Source: a virus
Reading direction: 5' to 3' (one strand)
IMG/VR virus record: IMGVR_UViG_3300030430_001288
Span: 1 to 33,725 of that record
Length of the DNA: 33,725 nucleotides
Notes under the pieces: generated by a model
What the model was told of the DNA's origin: nothing
The model's input: the letters and a program-made list of their open reading frames with translations, nothing else
The model's database searches: none
Shown here: positions 10,301-17,026 of the stretch, in pieces
How the letters are laid out: every line of letters starts with the position of its first letter
Position numbering within the stretch: the first letter of the stretch is position 1
Translations under genes and position numbers: made by a program

Positions 10301-10353
10301 ATTTGTACTGGTCTTACACCAAACTTTCTACCTATTGTTCTTTTTATTGCCAT
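7327..10353 (-). CDS. Internal virion protein, gp15-like by position (1008 aa)
   Basis: This 1008-residue, largely helical hydrophilic protein is rich in Lys, Gln, Asn and Ile. The N-terminus begins MAIKRTIGRKFGVRPVQMD, followed by predicted coiled-coil stretches (for example KARVFEIIENNSSSRAEAEK). It has no signal peptide or obvious membrane segment. It sits between the small gp14-like gene and the 1036-residue gp16-like gene, with TAATG and ATGA overlaps on either side, so the three are translated as a set. In T7-like virions the matching proteins stack in the head and are ejected with the DNA. Function is inferred from order and size rather than from a motif. Confidence 0.75.
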   Translation of the reverse strand: MAIKRTIGRKFGVRPVQMDVSSGALSLAKATQTVANTVNNVTKFIDDNQFQEAVLNAEIQGRQIGSQTITDKNGNTIPKPLDQMTLNSFTADIYNKANIRKAQQYFKKEAINSYGLALQNHAIDIASKSFLENGGKVNEQGQLIVQKAGESYIDGIKKQVAPEVFNVISPSISKIWGQASRKASAQQIKDVKATALIEAQKHINHVLNLEVDLVTNGGEDIDVEFIENEKARVFEIIENNSSSRAEAEKIKIKYNQMLQNNVSVNAVDLAYESGTSISEMIKMAIDTRKAFENDPNIDGNAVESAMRGKIAIYEAMKNDQRQEASRESKQKGYQYQINIMNGIPVTNAQVEELELADQVSFLKFRQTFQKTNDTNIKKIFNDKLALNISIVDNNLVTPVDAATLGEFDTSSKAQLQRMADIEAVNNLKKLLTHKDTSLENQRAILKVMSKVATRQLKQDNDAFAANMERMLDGSENTVMLNPNDLTKESYIRELENKGIIGVGPGFAYTRKSWIQRVNNYRTDYIKKQKEIYQISKIGINQKLGLGLNQTQKTAIEDKILTTNFMLDGQRVDYNIFSSDDTIRGESMKYYSQVVQSFGYVPRVLQTAFESIKTSGNDENFAMIKMMYSTMKSAIIKKYGQAKRKDGEVQFNLIMENSGVSVPLMESAMTYNDYKEFATAHSGESINRSLSDFFKIDGSNNEEVFDRGFQIVKNYLDSNVFTRFFKEEVGADPSEDSALLAYVAQSGASDFSEAIIRDPSIKSEMIKLVQLQITRKEVTPDREGLTAAIHQAFYKLAPHLSIHEDDTGQAYLIKGNSILREAQSTIPTGGPTLTLDTIKADMLENYNKSFGGGSQDPLVQEAIKKGDIMFIGNNDGVGDQTYRVVVPTGDGRFEVLANNYRWNYQGSQLEKDYYLAIDKIENEPIRRILNSVNFMSKNVLDQTMGAIASSRDYSKGFQKLVNAYNSMANAINRAPIQYSEILPYLQLDGSQNELDGYFDEFLALGLTTR

Positions 10354-10790
10354 TATGGTTTTTTTCCTGTTTTATTTGCATAGTATGCTTTTGATCCACT
10401 TGAAGCTGCACTACTTAGACCAGAAATTAAGGCAGCATCACCTTTCATTTTAGATTGTTTAGAATCTAACATAAATTTTCTTCTATTTTGTCTACCCATG
10501 AATTTGATAGCAGATATATCAGCATTTGCTAGTTTAGTTTCTCTTCTACCTATATTTTTGAAACTTGCACTTGTGCCTACTGTTACACCACCAGCTGATT
10601 GTGTTGCTGAGATTGCAGCTAATTGTGCGTTCAATTGTGCAGTTCTGTTGATAGCCTCTTGATCTGCTTGTATTTGTGCAACTTCAGCTTGTTCTTCTGC
10701 TTGCTTTGCTTGTAGAGCATAAGCATCTCTTGCCTTCATAGCAGATGCTATTGATAAAGCTGCACTTATGCCATAACCTACTGCACCCAT
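10353..10790 (-). CDS. Small internal virion protein, gp14-like (145 aa)
   Basis: The protein has a short hydrophobic N-terminus (GYGISAALSIASAMKARDAY) followed by a long Ala/Gln/Glu helix (QAKQAEEQAEVAQIQADQEA) and a basic C-terminal part (MGRQNRRKFMLDSKQSKMKG, then Ala/Ser-rich). This layout matches the gp14 type of internal core protein, which in T7 (about 196 aa) forms the outer-membrane part of the ejection channel. It is shorter than T7 gp14. Starts and stops on both sides overlap as TAATG. The position between the tail-tube B gene and the gp15-like gene supports the call. Confidence 0.75.
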   Translation of the reverse strand: MGAVGYGISAALSIASAMKARDAYALQAKQAEEQAEVAQIQADQEAINRTAQLNAQLAAISATQSAGGVTVGTSASFKNIGRRETKLANADISAIKFMGRQNRRKFMLDSKQSKMKGDAALISGLSSAASSGSKAYYANKTGKKP

Positions 10791-12715
10791 TATACTTCTA
10801 CCTCTAGCAATATACCATTAAGTGTTAATGGTAATGGTTCTTCTTGAGTTACTGTCACTCTACCTTCTTTTGACCAACCTAGTAAATACACTTCTTTTCT
10901 TTGTGTTAGTGCTGTTGGTTCAATAGAGAAATCATCTGTTACTGATCTAAGTATTATTCTTGTGCCACCAGCTTTAACATTTAAAGTAGAAACAAGATCC
11001 AAAACTGCTCTTACAACTCTTCTTTTTTGACCCACACTTACACCATCAGGCAATTGCATTTCAGGTGGCAGTGTTGTTATCTCAGGTGTATAAGCTAATC
11101 CTATTTCAACAGAAGTAACAGAATCATTTAATGTTACTTGACCACTACCATTTGTAGTAAAAGTACCCAGGCTAAAATTACCAGACTTAACTTGTACTTG
11201 TGTATTAGGTAAATGAGATACTGTCCATGTATTAGTAGAACTGGCTGTTTGCTGTGATGCCATATCAAGATGATAATCATTTGATAGAAGCTCTAATGAC
11301 TTAACAGTTGAACTATTAATTGTACGTTCTACAACTGTAAATATCTGTCGATTTACATTAACCATATTTTTAAAATTACCATCAGTATCGTATCTTACCC
11401 AGCCTTGTACCTTTTCTTTTCTAATAGACATAAATACTGGCATATGTCCTTCATCATTTAGTAGATAAAGATAACCCTCCATTTGGTCAGATGATTCTCT
11501 CTGTGCTTCAATAGCTGATGGAGTTCCTATTAGATGCTCAGATAATAATGTTATTGAGTCAGAATTATATGCTTGTGAAATATCTGAGAAAATAAATTCT
11601 CTAATTGCGCCCTTTGATTTTGTAAGAAAGACTATTGCTCCATCAAATTCCTGAGGCTGAACTGATCCTGAACCATAGCTTGTTTGTTTCTTAACTGTAA
11701 TGGTCGAGGGTGTAAGAGGTTTGTTTTCACTTGTTGGCACAAAGAGTTCTTGCTCAGAAGTAAAGATTGTGAGAAATCGAAATGATTGCAAAGCCTTAAT
11801 TTCTGATACTTGGTTTTCTGCGATTTGGATTTGTATTGATTCGTCATCTTGTCCTGTTCCTACGTCAAAATTTGTAAACTCTGCTATCTTTGACATAAAT
11901 AGAAAGTTTGGTAAATCTCTGCTCCCCCCAAATATTAATCTTTGGTCATGCAAAGTTACTGTTCTAGCAAAGCCTCTGACAGAACTAAAAACAGGTTCAC
12001 CCCATTCTGTGATAGCATTGGTATTTGCTATAGCTCCTGATAAGGTTGCAGTAACTACTGTGCCACTTGTGTAACCAGTTATTAATGCATGACGTACTGT
12101 ATTTGCTGAATCTACTAGTCTAAGATAAAGCCCATTGTACGATGATGTAAATGCAGTTGCACTTGCAGTTAATGTAACAGATCCACTTGTTCCACTTGGT
12201 GTAATGGTTACACTACCAGCTGCAAATTTATTATATGGTTGAAACTTCATACCTGATGATGTGTCAAACTCATATGCTGATCTAGCAAAATTTGTTGCAC
12301 TTGTTCTTGTTAATTCTTGCATAGCCATGTCAGGGTGAGTAATAAACATGGTATCACCACTTTGGGTCACAACTAAACTGCCAATCATTGCAGTAGTCCA
12401 AGGACAACTAGTTATTGTTTGCAATAGATTTGTTGGATCTGAAATATCTATAATTCTTAGTTTTGTATTACTAAAAAGAAGTATATATGCTTCATCTTCA
12501 TCATAAACGTATGGTTCTGCCTGATAGTCCTCATTTGCGAGGGTCTGAAGGTATCTAAGCCCAGGTCGCCTAGTGCAGCCACCCTGAGCCTTTAACCTTA
12601 CGTTACGGAGTCTAAAAGCACCATTTCTGTAAGCCTCGGCATCTACCCTAGATGACAAAAGAGGGGATAACTCCCCTGATGAAAAATTTGTAGTAAATTG
12701 TCTTAATAATGCCAT
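10790..12715 (-). CDS. Tail tubular protein B / tail nozzle, gp12-like (641 aa)
   Basis: The N-terminus carries the signature of podovirus nozzle proteins: FSSGELSPLLSSRVD, then YRNGAFRLRNVRL, then GGCTRRPGLRY. The rest is beta-rich, as expected of a propeller and tip fold that closes the tail before ejection. At 641 residues it is somewhat shorter than T7 gp12 (about 794). It lies directly after the tail tubular A gene, as in T7. Its stop overlaps the next start (TAATG at 10790). In the virion it should sit at the distal end of the tail, below the ring of tube A subunits. Confidence 0.9.
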   Translation of the reverse strand: MALLRQFTTNFSSGELSPLLSSRVDAEAYRNGAFRLRNVRLKAQGGCTRRPGLRYLQTLANEDYQAEPYVYDEDEAYILLFSNTKLRIIDISDPTNLLQTITSCPWTTAMIGSLVVTQSGDTMFITHPDMAMQELTRTSATNFARSAYEFDTSSGMKFQPYNKFAAGSVTITPSGTSGSVTLTASATAFTSSYNGLYLRLVDSANTVRHALITGYTSGTVVTATLSGAIANTNAITEWGEPVFSSVRGFARTVTLHDQRLIFGGSRDLPNFLFMSKIAEFTNFDVGTGQDDESIQIQIAENQVSEIKALQSFRFLTIFTSEQELFVPTSENKPLTPSTITVKKQTSYGSGSVQPQEFDGAIVFLTKSKGAIREFIFSDISQAYNSDSITLLSEHLIGTPSAIEAQRESSDQMEGYLYLLNDEGHMPVFMSIRKEKVQGWVRYDTDGNFKNMVNVNRQIFTVVERTINSSTVKSLELLSNDYHLDMASQQTASSTNTWTVSHLPNTQVQVKSGNFSLGTFTTNGSGQVTLNDSVTSVEIGLAYTPEITTLPPEMQLPDGVSVGQKRRVVRAVLDLVSTLNVKAGGTRIILRSVTDDFSIEPTALTQRKEVYLLGWSKEGRVTVTQEEPLPLTLNGILLEVEV

Positions 12716-12719
12716 TCAT

Positions 12720-13349
12720 TCAACTCGTTGATTCTCCTTCGATCTTTGCATAAATACCTGATCCAAGTCTTATTTTATGAAATCTACTAAGAGCAACTTG
12801 TTGTGTTGTAACCTGTTGTGCATCTCTTGCTTTTGCTCTTCTAAACTGCACCTCGGCTAACTGGCTATAAGATCTTGCAATATCACCTTTTCTCGTAACT
12901 GCCAAAGCCAAAACTGATGCAAGGCGATATATAACCCATAAAGTAAATGCTGGTGGCCAATATTGTGTATCTACTCTGAAAATATAATTAAGAACAACTC
13001 TGTCATTTTCATTTGCGTTTAGATAGATTGCTCTCTCATATATATCATACTGTTGAACTGTATCATCTATTGTTACAGTTTGTACTTGCACAACAGCTGG
13101 TTCAGTAGGTAGAGCATAAGCAGCTGCCCAACGATCAACTGGTGTATCAGCTAGTCTAGATAATACTTTCTGACCAGTAGCAAAGTTCCAATTGTTTTGT
13201 GCTAAACAATCCTCGACAATATCTTCGTAGCTTGTATTCATAACTAAGGCTTCATCAGTACCCTCTGTAAATGATGAAAGTGGTTCCATGCCCACCATAA
13301 CCATAGCTCTTTGTGCTACTTCAATATCCGTCTTAGCTGTTTGTGGCAT
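12720..13349 (-). CDS. Tail tubular protein A / head-tail adaptor, gp11-like (209 aa)
   Basis: The length (209 aa) is close to T7 gp11 (about 196). Family-like features are an N-terminal helical region (TDIEVAQRAMVMVGMEPLSSF), the segment CLAQNNWNFATGQKVLSRL, and WPPAFTLWVIYRLASVLALAVTRK in the second half, followed by a basic helix (EVQFRRAKARDAQ). The protein should form a ring under the connector to which the nozzle and fibres attach. It lies upstream of the nozzle gene with a short gap, and its start shares bases with the stop of the upstream gene (TAATG at 13349). Confidence 0.88.
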   Translation of the reverse strand: MPQTAKTDIEVAQRAMVMVGMEPLSSFTEGTDEALVMNTSYEDIVEDCLAQNNWNFATGQKVLSRLADTPVDRWAAAYALPTEPAVVQVQTVTIDDTVQQYDIYERAIYLNANENDRVVLNYIFRVDTQYWPPAFTLWVIYRLASVLALAVTRKGDIARSYSQLAEVQFRRAKARDAQQVTTQQVALSRFHKIRLGSGIYAKIEGESTS

Positions 13350-13720
13350 TATGTACCTTTAACTAATTTTTTCCTACCACCTGTAATAAGCTGATCTTCC
13401 ATGGCACGATTTTTAATAGATTTAGTTTTTCCAGTACCATATATGGGATTGCTTACAATATTAGGCACAGGAAGTTTTCTGAACATTGATTCCATTACCC
13501 CAGGAGTTTTATGTTCAAAACCCATAGTTTTTTTATAATTTTCACTAAAACCTTTTTGACTCATACTTCTTATGTGTCTTTTTTTAGTTTCATTTGTATA
13601 TTGATTTTTAAGTTTTTTTAATGGGTCAGATACATTTATTCTAAATCTTCTAGATATTATATCTCTAGATTTTTTACTCCCAAGGAAAGACTCAGCAATT
13701 TTATCTAATTTTTCTTTCAT
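13349..13720 (-). CDS. Basic hypothetical protein before the tail-tube genes (123 aa)
   Basis: This 123-residue protein is strongly basic, with many Lys/Arg/Ser (KSRDIISRRFRIN, KKLKNQYTNETKKRHIRS, GGRKKLVKGT). It has no membrane segment or cysteine motif. It sits between the capsid-proximal small genes and tail tubular A, where T7-like phages often carry short unassigned virion genes. A DNA- or head-associated role is possible but not shown. The stop overlaps the start of tail tubular A (TAATG), so the frame is real and the two genes are coupled. I do not recognise the family. Confidence 0.75.
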   Translation of the reverse strand: MKEKLDKIAESFLGSKKSRDIISRRFRINVSDPLKKLKNQYTNETKKRHIRSMSQKGFSENYKKTMGFEHKTPGVMESMFRKLPVPNIVSNPIYGTGKTKSIKNRAMEDQLITGGRKKLVKGT

Positions 13721-13724
13721 CTAA

Positions 13725-13769
13725 TTAGTAGCCTCTACCTTTACCCTTACCTTTACCTTTTTTCTTCAT
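13725..13769 (-). CDS. Tiny Lys/Gly peptide (14 aa), possible gene
   Basis: This short ORF reads MKKKGKGKGKGRGY and then stops. Its ATG shares a base with the stop of the preceding 51-residue gene (TAATG at 13769), and an AAGGAG ribosome site lies eight bases upstream of the ATG. Four bases after its stop comes the ATG of the 123-residue gene. The repeated Lys-Gly pairs make it very basic. It could be a real micropeptide or simply a translated spacer that keeps ribosomes moving to the next gene. Evidence is limited to position, ribosome site and overlap. Confidence 0.4.
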   Translation of the reverse strand: MKKKGKGKGKGRGY

Positions 13770-13924
13770 TATGCCATCTCCTTCTTTTTGGATTCTATAA
13801 TTTTTTTCTTTAGATCATCAGGTAAACTCTTTTGTTTGGCAGTTAGCATACTTTCGCCATTGCCATTTTTTTTCTTTTTACCCATCATTTTATTGTCAGG
13901 TTTCGGTTTGTAATGCTTTGGCAT
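13769..13924 (-). CDS. Small Lys-rich protein (51 aa)
   Basis: This is a 51-residue ORF starting MPKHYKPKPDNKMMGKKKK and ending KKKIIESKKKEMA. The middle part, SMLTAKQKSLPDDLKKKIIE, resembles a short helical motif (LT-KQ-LP--L---I) that is common in very small marine phage proteins. A GGGAG ribosome site lies eight bases before the ATG, inside the end of the upstream gene, which it overlaps by 29 bases. Its stop overlaps the next ATG (TAATG). Function is unknown. It belongs to a run of four tiny genes between the capsid region and the tail-tube genes. Confidence 0.65.
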   Translation of the reverse strand: MPKHYKPKPDNKMMGKKKKNGNGESMLTAKQKSLPDDLKKKIIESKKKEMA

Positions 13925-14057
13925 CTACTTTACTCCCAAGTTTTACTTTATCTCCAAACTTAATTGTATAAACAGTTCCGTTTGATGTTCTAACTGAATG
14001 ATTGTAGGAAGTGGCTTTTTCAGCCACCTCCTTAGATTTAGTTGGTTTCTTAGCCAT
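13896..14057 (-). CDS. Small hypothetical protein (53 aa)
   Basis: This is a 53-residue ORF beginning MAKKPTKSKEVAEKATSYNH, with a central beta-like stretch (VRTSNGTVYTIKFGDKVKLG) and the ending KVDAKALQTET. Its ATG shares one base with the stop of the 86-residue gene upstream (TAATG at 14057), so translation is probably coupled. The beta stretch could be a small fold of the decoration or plug type, but that is a guess. It overlaps the next gene by 29 bases. Confidence 0.65.
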   Translation of the reverse strand: MAKKPTKSKEVAEKATSYNHSVRTSNGTVYTIKFGDKVKLGSKVDAKALQTET

Positions 14058-14317
14058 TATCTACTATCCGAAGTCATACTGACAATATCAGCAGTATCAA
14101 TTGCTGATCCATCATTTGACACGACAGTTGTGATACCAAAACCATTAGATGCATTGATAAATATTACATCGCCAACATTCATCTCATTGACTAATGCATT
14201 GAAATATCCAGCAGCATCTATTGTATTAAGAGCATCACCAGTAGATTTGTAATTCCAGATATGGAACCCATTACCAGCATAGGAAACTAAACTTAAGTCT
14301 GCTTGAACTAACGCCAT
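14057..14317 (-). CDS. Capsid-adjacent conserved hypothetical (86 aa)
   Basis: The protein reads MALVQADLSLVSYAGNGFHI and continues with a Gly/Asp/Asn-rich pattern (YKSTGDALNTIDAAGYFNA, NVGDVIFINASNGFGITTVV). From memory, short proteins of this make-up directly after the major capsid gene are widespread in marine podoviruses and siphoviruses. The beta-rich composition and position suggest a head decoration or minor virion protein, but that is inference. An AGGAGG ribosome site precedes the ATG, which lies nine bases after the capsid stop. High expression alongside the capsid is therefore plausible. Confidence 0.75.
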   Translation of the reverse strand: MALVQADLSLVSYAGNGFHIWNYKSTGDALNTIDAAGYFNALVNEMNVGDVIFINASNGFGITTVVSNDGSAIDTADIVSMTSDSR

Positions 14318-14326
14318 GTCTACCTC

Positions 14327-15166
14327 CTATTTCTTTAGTTCCATTTCAAATACACCCTCAGCATCGATTAAGACTGCATTCTGTTGCATTTTGTTTAATA
14401 CAAAATAACTGTCTTTATCGTTGTGATATTGCATATTTGAAGTGATATCTGTACCGATTGCATGAGCAACAGCATCTCTGTGGTAAGCAAAACACTCTCT
14501 GTGTGTTGTACCAGCTGCTCCTGATCCATTTGTTTCAGTTAAACCTGAATGTGCAAACCACATAAAGCCTAACCATCTTTTGGCAGTTACGCCATTTGGA
14601 AAAGGAAGATCTGCTTCACCGACATATTCTGCTCTTGAGAATTGATCGATTGCCATAAGTTGCGACCATTGCTCCCAACCAACAACTGCGTATCTCTGAC
14701 CATCATCAGGTACACTATTGTTACCAAACTTTTCCATAAGCTCTAATGCCCAGGTTAAAGTTATTCCGTTAGAAGTTTCATCATGTGCTGATGTCGTAGT
14801 AGTCATCTGATTAAGAATTAATTCATCAGTTTTTCTACCTAGAGCATATGCACCTGATTGTTGTGCAACTTGCATCTCGTCATGGTTGATTCTTAACTGA
14901 TCTAGATCATCGACCCACTCACCAGCAAAGAAGTCCTCAACTGTAACAGATACATTGGTGTGTGCAAGATTCATTGGTGCTACGTTACCATGTCTTGCCT
15001 TAGTAGTAGCAAAACCTTTACCGATTTTTTGGAATGTTGTTTTGTTCTTAACACCATTTCTAGTTCGAACAGTATTCCTTAGTTTTGAACCCATACGTTG
15101 ATAAGCAACGTGTACTCCAGACTCAAACTCCTCAATAAAGGAAGTGCTTATGGTATTTACAGCCAT
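14327..15166 (-). CDS. Major capsid protein (279 aa)
   Basis: The gene follows the scaffold directly and precedes a small capsid-adjacent gene, the usual place for the major head protein. The sequence starts MAVNTISTSFIEEFESGVH and contains stretches typical of HK97-fold capsid proteins of podoviruses: an early region NTVRTRNGVKNKTTFQKIG, then SVTVEDFFAGEWVDDLDQLR, and a C-terminal segment AVAHAIGTDITSNMQYHNDK followed by LNKMQQNAVLIDAEGVFEME. At 279 residues it is shorter than T7 gp10A (about 345). There is no sign of a frameshifted longer form. A strong GGAGG ribosome site stands before the ATG, and a 141-base leader precedes it, so separate high-level transcription is possible. Confidence 0.88.
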   Translation of the reverse strand: MAVNTISTSFIEEFESGVHVAYQRMGSKLRNTVRTRNGVKNKTTFQKIGKGFATTKARHGNVAPMNLAHTNVSVTVEDFFAGEWVDDLDQLRINHDEMQVAQQSGAYALGRKTDELILNQMTTTTSAHDETSNGITLTWALELMEKFGNNSVPDDGQRYAVVGWEQWSQLMAIDQFSRAEYVGEADLPFPNGVTAKRWLGFMWFAHSGLTETNGSGAAGTTHRECFAYHRDAVAHAIGTDITSNMQYHNDKDSYFVLNKMQQNAVLIDAEGVFEMELKK

Positions 15167-15307
15167 TATAGCCTCCGTTAAAGGTTAATATTTATACTAT
15201 TCTGGTTATTCGCTTCACTACTACCTTGAAGTTATTCCATTACTGGGCCTCTAAGTAGTTCTACGAGCCTTCTAGTACTTACAATGTTTCAGAAAAAATA
15301 AAGTTTG
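15167..15307 (-). promoter_or_regulatory. Capsid leader with a possible promoter
   Basis: This 141-base gap is unusually long for the packed virion unit. On the minus strand it ends with GGAGG seven bases before the capsid ATG. About 30 bases upstream of that ATG is an AT-rich TATAAATATT stretch that could serve as a -10 element. No good -35 is seen 17 bases further up. A short inverted repeat, CTTCA at 15213-15217 and TGAAG at 15227-15231, could form a hairpin in the leader. A capsid-specific promoter or mRNA-stabilising leader would make sense here. Confidence 0.3.
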
Positions 15308-16114
15308 TTAATTCACATTACTTTGTTTTTGTTTAGCAAGTTGTGCTGACATTGCTCTTACTTTTGCTACATGGGCTGGATCACCACCATTCTGCCAATA
15401 TTTTGGATCTCTTTGAGCAGCCATAAGATCTTCTCTAGTTACAGTTTCCTGAAACTCAGTAGTAGATGTCATATTAAACTTTGGTTGACCATTTAGCTCC
15501 ATAATACCTTCAAATAGCTTAACCATACCAGCTGAAGCTGGAATACCAGCAAAAACATTATATTCTTCTTCTGTAAATACATTGTTTGCCCAAGCATCAA
15601 CTCTTTCAAGTCTTCTATCTGCGTGTTCACCAAGTGCTTCTGACTCAACATTCCAGTCAGGGCCTGATTGTGATTGTTCAGTAAGATATTCAGTAACAAA
15701 GTCAGAAAACTCGTCTTGTGTTAATGCCATATCATGTGCCTTACCTCTGAACCAATTAACCATATGATCGTCTTCAGGTATTGGAACATCATTACCATCT
15801 TCATCTTTAATAGCAATTTGATAATCAGCTGGACTTACTGGAACATCTTTGGAAGCCTCTTCATTAATCTCGTCCACAAGTTCTGCTTTAATTTCATCAC
15901 GCCTTGTATGAAATTTTGTTTCCAATTGCTTATAACTTGTTTGTAATTGTTGAGGGGTTTCGAATTTTGGGTCAAGCCACTCAGGTCTTTCGGTTGAATC
16001 TTTCTGCTCAACTTCGTTTTGTTCTCCTGAGTCTTTTGCACTCTGGACTTCAACTCCTTCTTGTTCACTTTGGCTTTCATTGCTTTCTGTAACGACTTCT
16101 TGCTCATTAGACAT
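15308..16114 (-). CDS. Scaffolding protein (268 aa)
   Basis: The protein is very acidic and Gln/Glu/Ser-rich at the N-terminus (SNEQEVVTESNESQSEQEGV). A conserved-looking block follows, RPEWLDPKFETPQQLQTSYKQLE, then PADYQIAIKDEDGNDVPIP and a helical C-terminal half ending AMSAQLAKQKQSNVN. This is the usual design of podovirus scaffolds such as T7 gp9 (about 307 aa): disordered acidic N-terminus, helical core and basic tail that binds the capsid protein. It lies directly before the capsid gene. A GGAGA ribosome site precedes the ATG by six bases. It should guide procapsid assembly and be lost from the mature head. Confidence 0.88.
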   Translation of the reverse strand: MSNEQEVVTESNESQSEQEGVEVQSAKDSGEQNEVEQKDSTERPEWLDPKFETPQQLQTSYKQLETKFHTRRDEIKAELVDEINEEASKDVPVSPADYQIAIKDEDGNDVPIPEDDHMVNWFRGKAHDMALTQDEFSDFVTEYLTEQSQSGPDWNVESEALGEHADRRLERVDAWANNVFTEEEYNVFAGIPASAGMVKLFEGIMELNGQPKFNMTSTTEFQETVTREDLMAAQRDPKYWQNGGDPAHVAKVRAMSAQLAKQKQSNVN

Positions 16115-16126
16115 ATCTTCTCCTAT

Positions 16127-16396
16127 TTAACAGTCCCACTTTCTTAATGCTTTATTAATTCTGCTATTTGGATCATTAGCAGTTTTTTTACTAGTCAATT
16201 TCTTCTTCATTCCCATCATTCTTTTGCAGAATGATCTACGTCTAGCAGCTGCTTTTGGACTCTTTTTAGCTTCTTTCGCAGAAACTGGACGTTTGATATT
16301 CTTCCCTTGACGGCGTAGACTTGCTCTACCTTTGGCATTGAGTCCTCCACTTGGATTCTTTCCCTCTTTTCTTTGCCATGCTGGTGTTTTTGCCAT
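16127..16396 (-). CDS. Basic DUF6321-like protein (89 aa)
   Basis: Key stretches are KTPAWQRKEGKNPSGGLNAK, then RRRSFCKRMMGMKKKLTSKK, and the ending ANDPNSRINKALRKWDC. I recognise this combination from a widespread family of short basic proteins of phages and other viruses that I believe is DUF6321; the number is from memory. Function is unknown. The Lys/Arg content and conserved Cys residues suggest nucleic-acid contact. It lies three bases after the preceding small gene, with an AAGGA ribosome site, and just ahead of the scaffold gene. It is one of three short basic genes between connector and scaffold. Confidence 0.85.
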   Translation of the reverse strand: MAKTPAWQRKEGKNPSGGLNAKGRASLRRQGKNIKRPVSAKEAKKSPKAAARRRSFCKRMMGMKKKLTSKKTANDPNSRINKALRKWDC

Positions 16397-16399
16397 GAT

Positions 16400-16630
16400 C
16401 TACGTCCTTGCATAAGTTGGTTTTTTACCACCACTCTCAGGGTTTGTCTTTCTTTTTCTTGCTACAGCTGCTCTTTTTTCTGCAACACTCATTCTAGCAG
16501 CTTTTGATGATGGCACACATTTAGGGTACTTTCTACCATCACCCATCTTTCTACCACACTTAGGGTGTTTGCCATCTTTCTTTGTGGATATGTCTACCCA
16601 ATTTTCACCAAACCATTTTTTTAGACTCAT
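16400..16630 (-). CDS. Basic protein with two paired-Cys segments (76 aa)
   Basis: The sequence starts MSLKKWFGENWVDISTKKDG. It contains KHPKCGRKMGDGRKYPKCVP, in which two cysteines stand in similar PKC contexts, and then a basic helical tail (MSVAEKRAAVARKRKTN). The W-DI start and the PKC--KYPKC pattern recur in small proteins of marine and giant viruses. A metal site would need more ligands than the two Cys, so zinc binding is uncertain. Its ATG overlaps the upstream stop by four bases (ATGA at 16627). It probably belongs with the neighbouring small basic proteins, perhaps as a head-associated or DNA-contacting protein. Confidence 0.8.
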   Translation of the reverse strand: MSLKKWFGENWVDISTKKDGKHPKCGRKMGDGRKYPKCVPSSKAARMSVAEKRAAVARKRKTNPESGGKKPTYART

Positions 16631-16773
16631 GCTGACCTATATTTACCACCCATTTTTTTGTATAAACGGACAAGCTGACCACTAGCATATGCTGATGGCC
16701 ATTTCTTGACTCTAGCTTTAACAATAGCTTTTGCTCTTGCATATAATTTAGGATTGGTTGGTTTGCTCGCCAT
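16627..16773 (-). CDS. Small basic protein, DUF5872-like (48 aa)
   Basis: This 48-residue ORF reads MASKPTNPKLYARAKAIVKA and ends YASGQLVRLYKKMGGKYRSA. The pattern PTNP-LY---K---K----PSAYAS--LV--YKK-GG-YR is one I recall from a small family found across phages and large viruses, probably DUF5872 (number from memory). The ATG lies inside the end of the 92-residue gene, overlapping it by 26 bases, with a GGGAGG ribosome site just upstream. Its stop shares four bases with the next start (ATGA). Function is unknown. The basic, aromatic-rich make-up suggests nucleic-acid binding. Confidence 0.78.
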   Translation of the reverse strand: MASKPTNPKLYARAKAIVKARVKKWPSAYASGQLVRLYKKMGGKYRSA

Positions 16774-17026
16774 TTAGCCTCCCTTGTTCTGTCCTATGCT
16801 TGATGAGTGCCACGATCCACCTCTGACCCTCAAAGTGAGCAAGGCTTTCGATTTGTGTTCCAGCACCATGAATGTTGCCCGTTGTGATGTTTTCCAAATA
16901 CTGAAGGAACAGTTTGCCAATCCCTGAACCAAAAATAGCATAGGCTTTATTATTAAGATCAGCTTCAACTTCAGCAGTATAACTTCTACCATCGACAGAT
17001 GCATTTATCTTTTCCTTTTTTTTCAT
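16748..17026 (-). CDS. Hypothetical protein after the connector (92 aa)
   Basis: This 92-residue protein starts MKKKEKINASVDGRSYTAEV and contains AYAIFGSGIGKLFLQYLENI followed by GAGTQIESLAHFEGQRWIVA. It is soluble and mixed alpha/beta, with no known motif that I can name. Its ATG shares a base with the stop of the connector gene (TAATG at 17026), so it is probably made in step with the connector. Its last 26 bases overlap the next small gene. A minor head or connector-associated role is possible. Confidence 0.7.
   Translation of the reverse strand: MKKKEKINASVDGRSYTAEVEADLNNKAYAIFGSGIGKLFLQYLENITTGNIHGAGTQIESLAHFEGQRWIVALIKHRTEQGRLNGEQTNQS

Noticed and set aside
15493-16107. Minus-strand frames of 68 and 90 codons inside the scaffold gene
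   Set aside because: They are other-frame shadows of the scaffold gene with no ribosome site. The scaffold frame has the family features.
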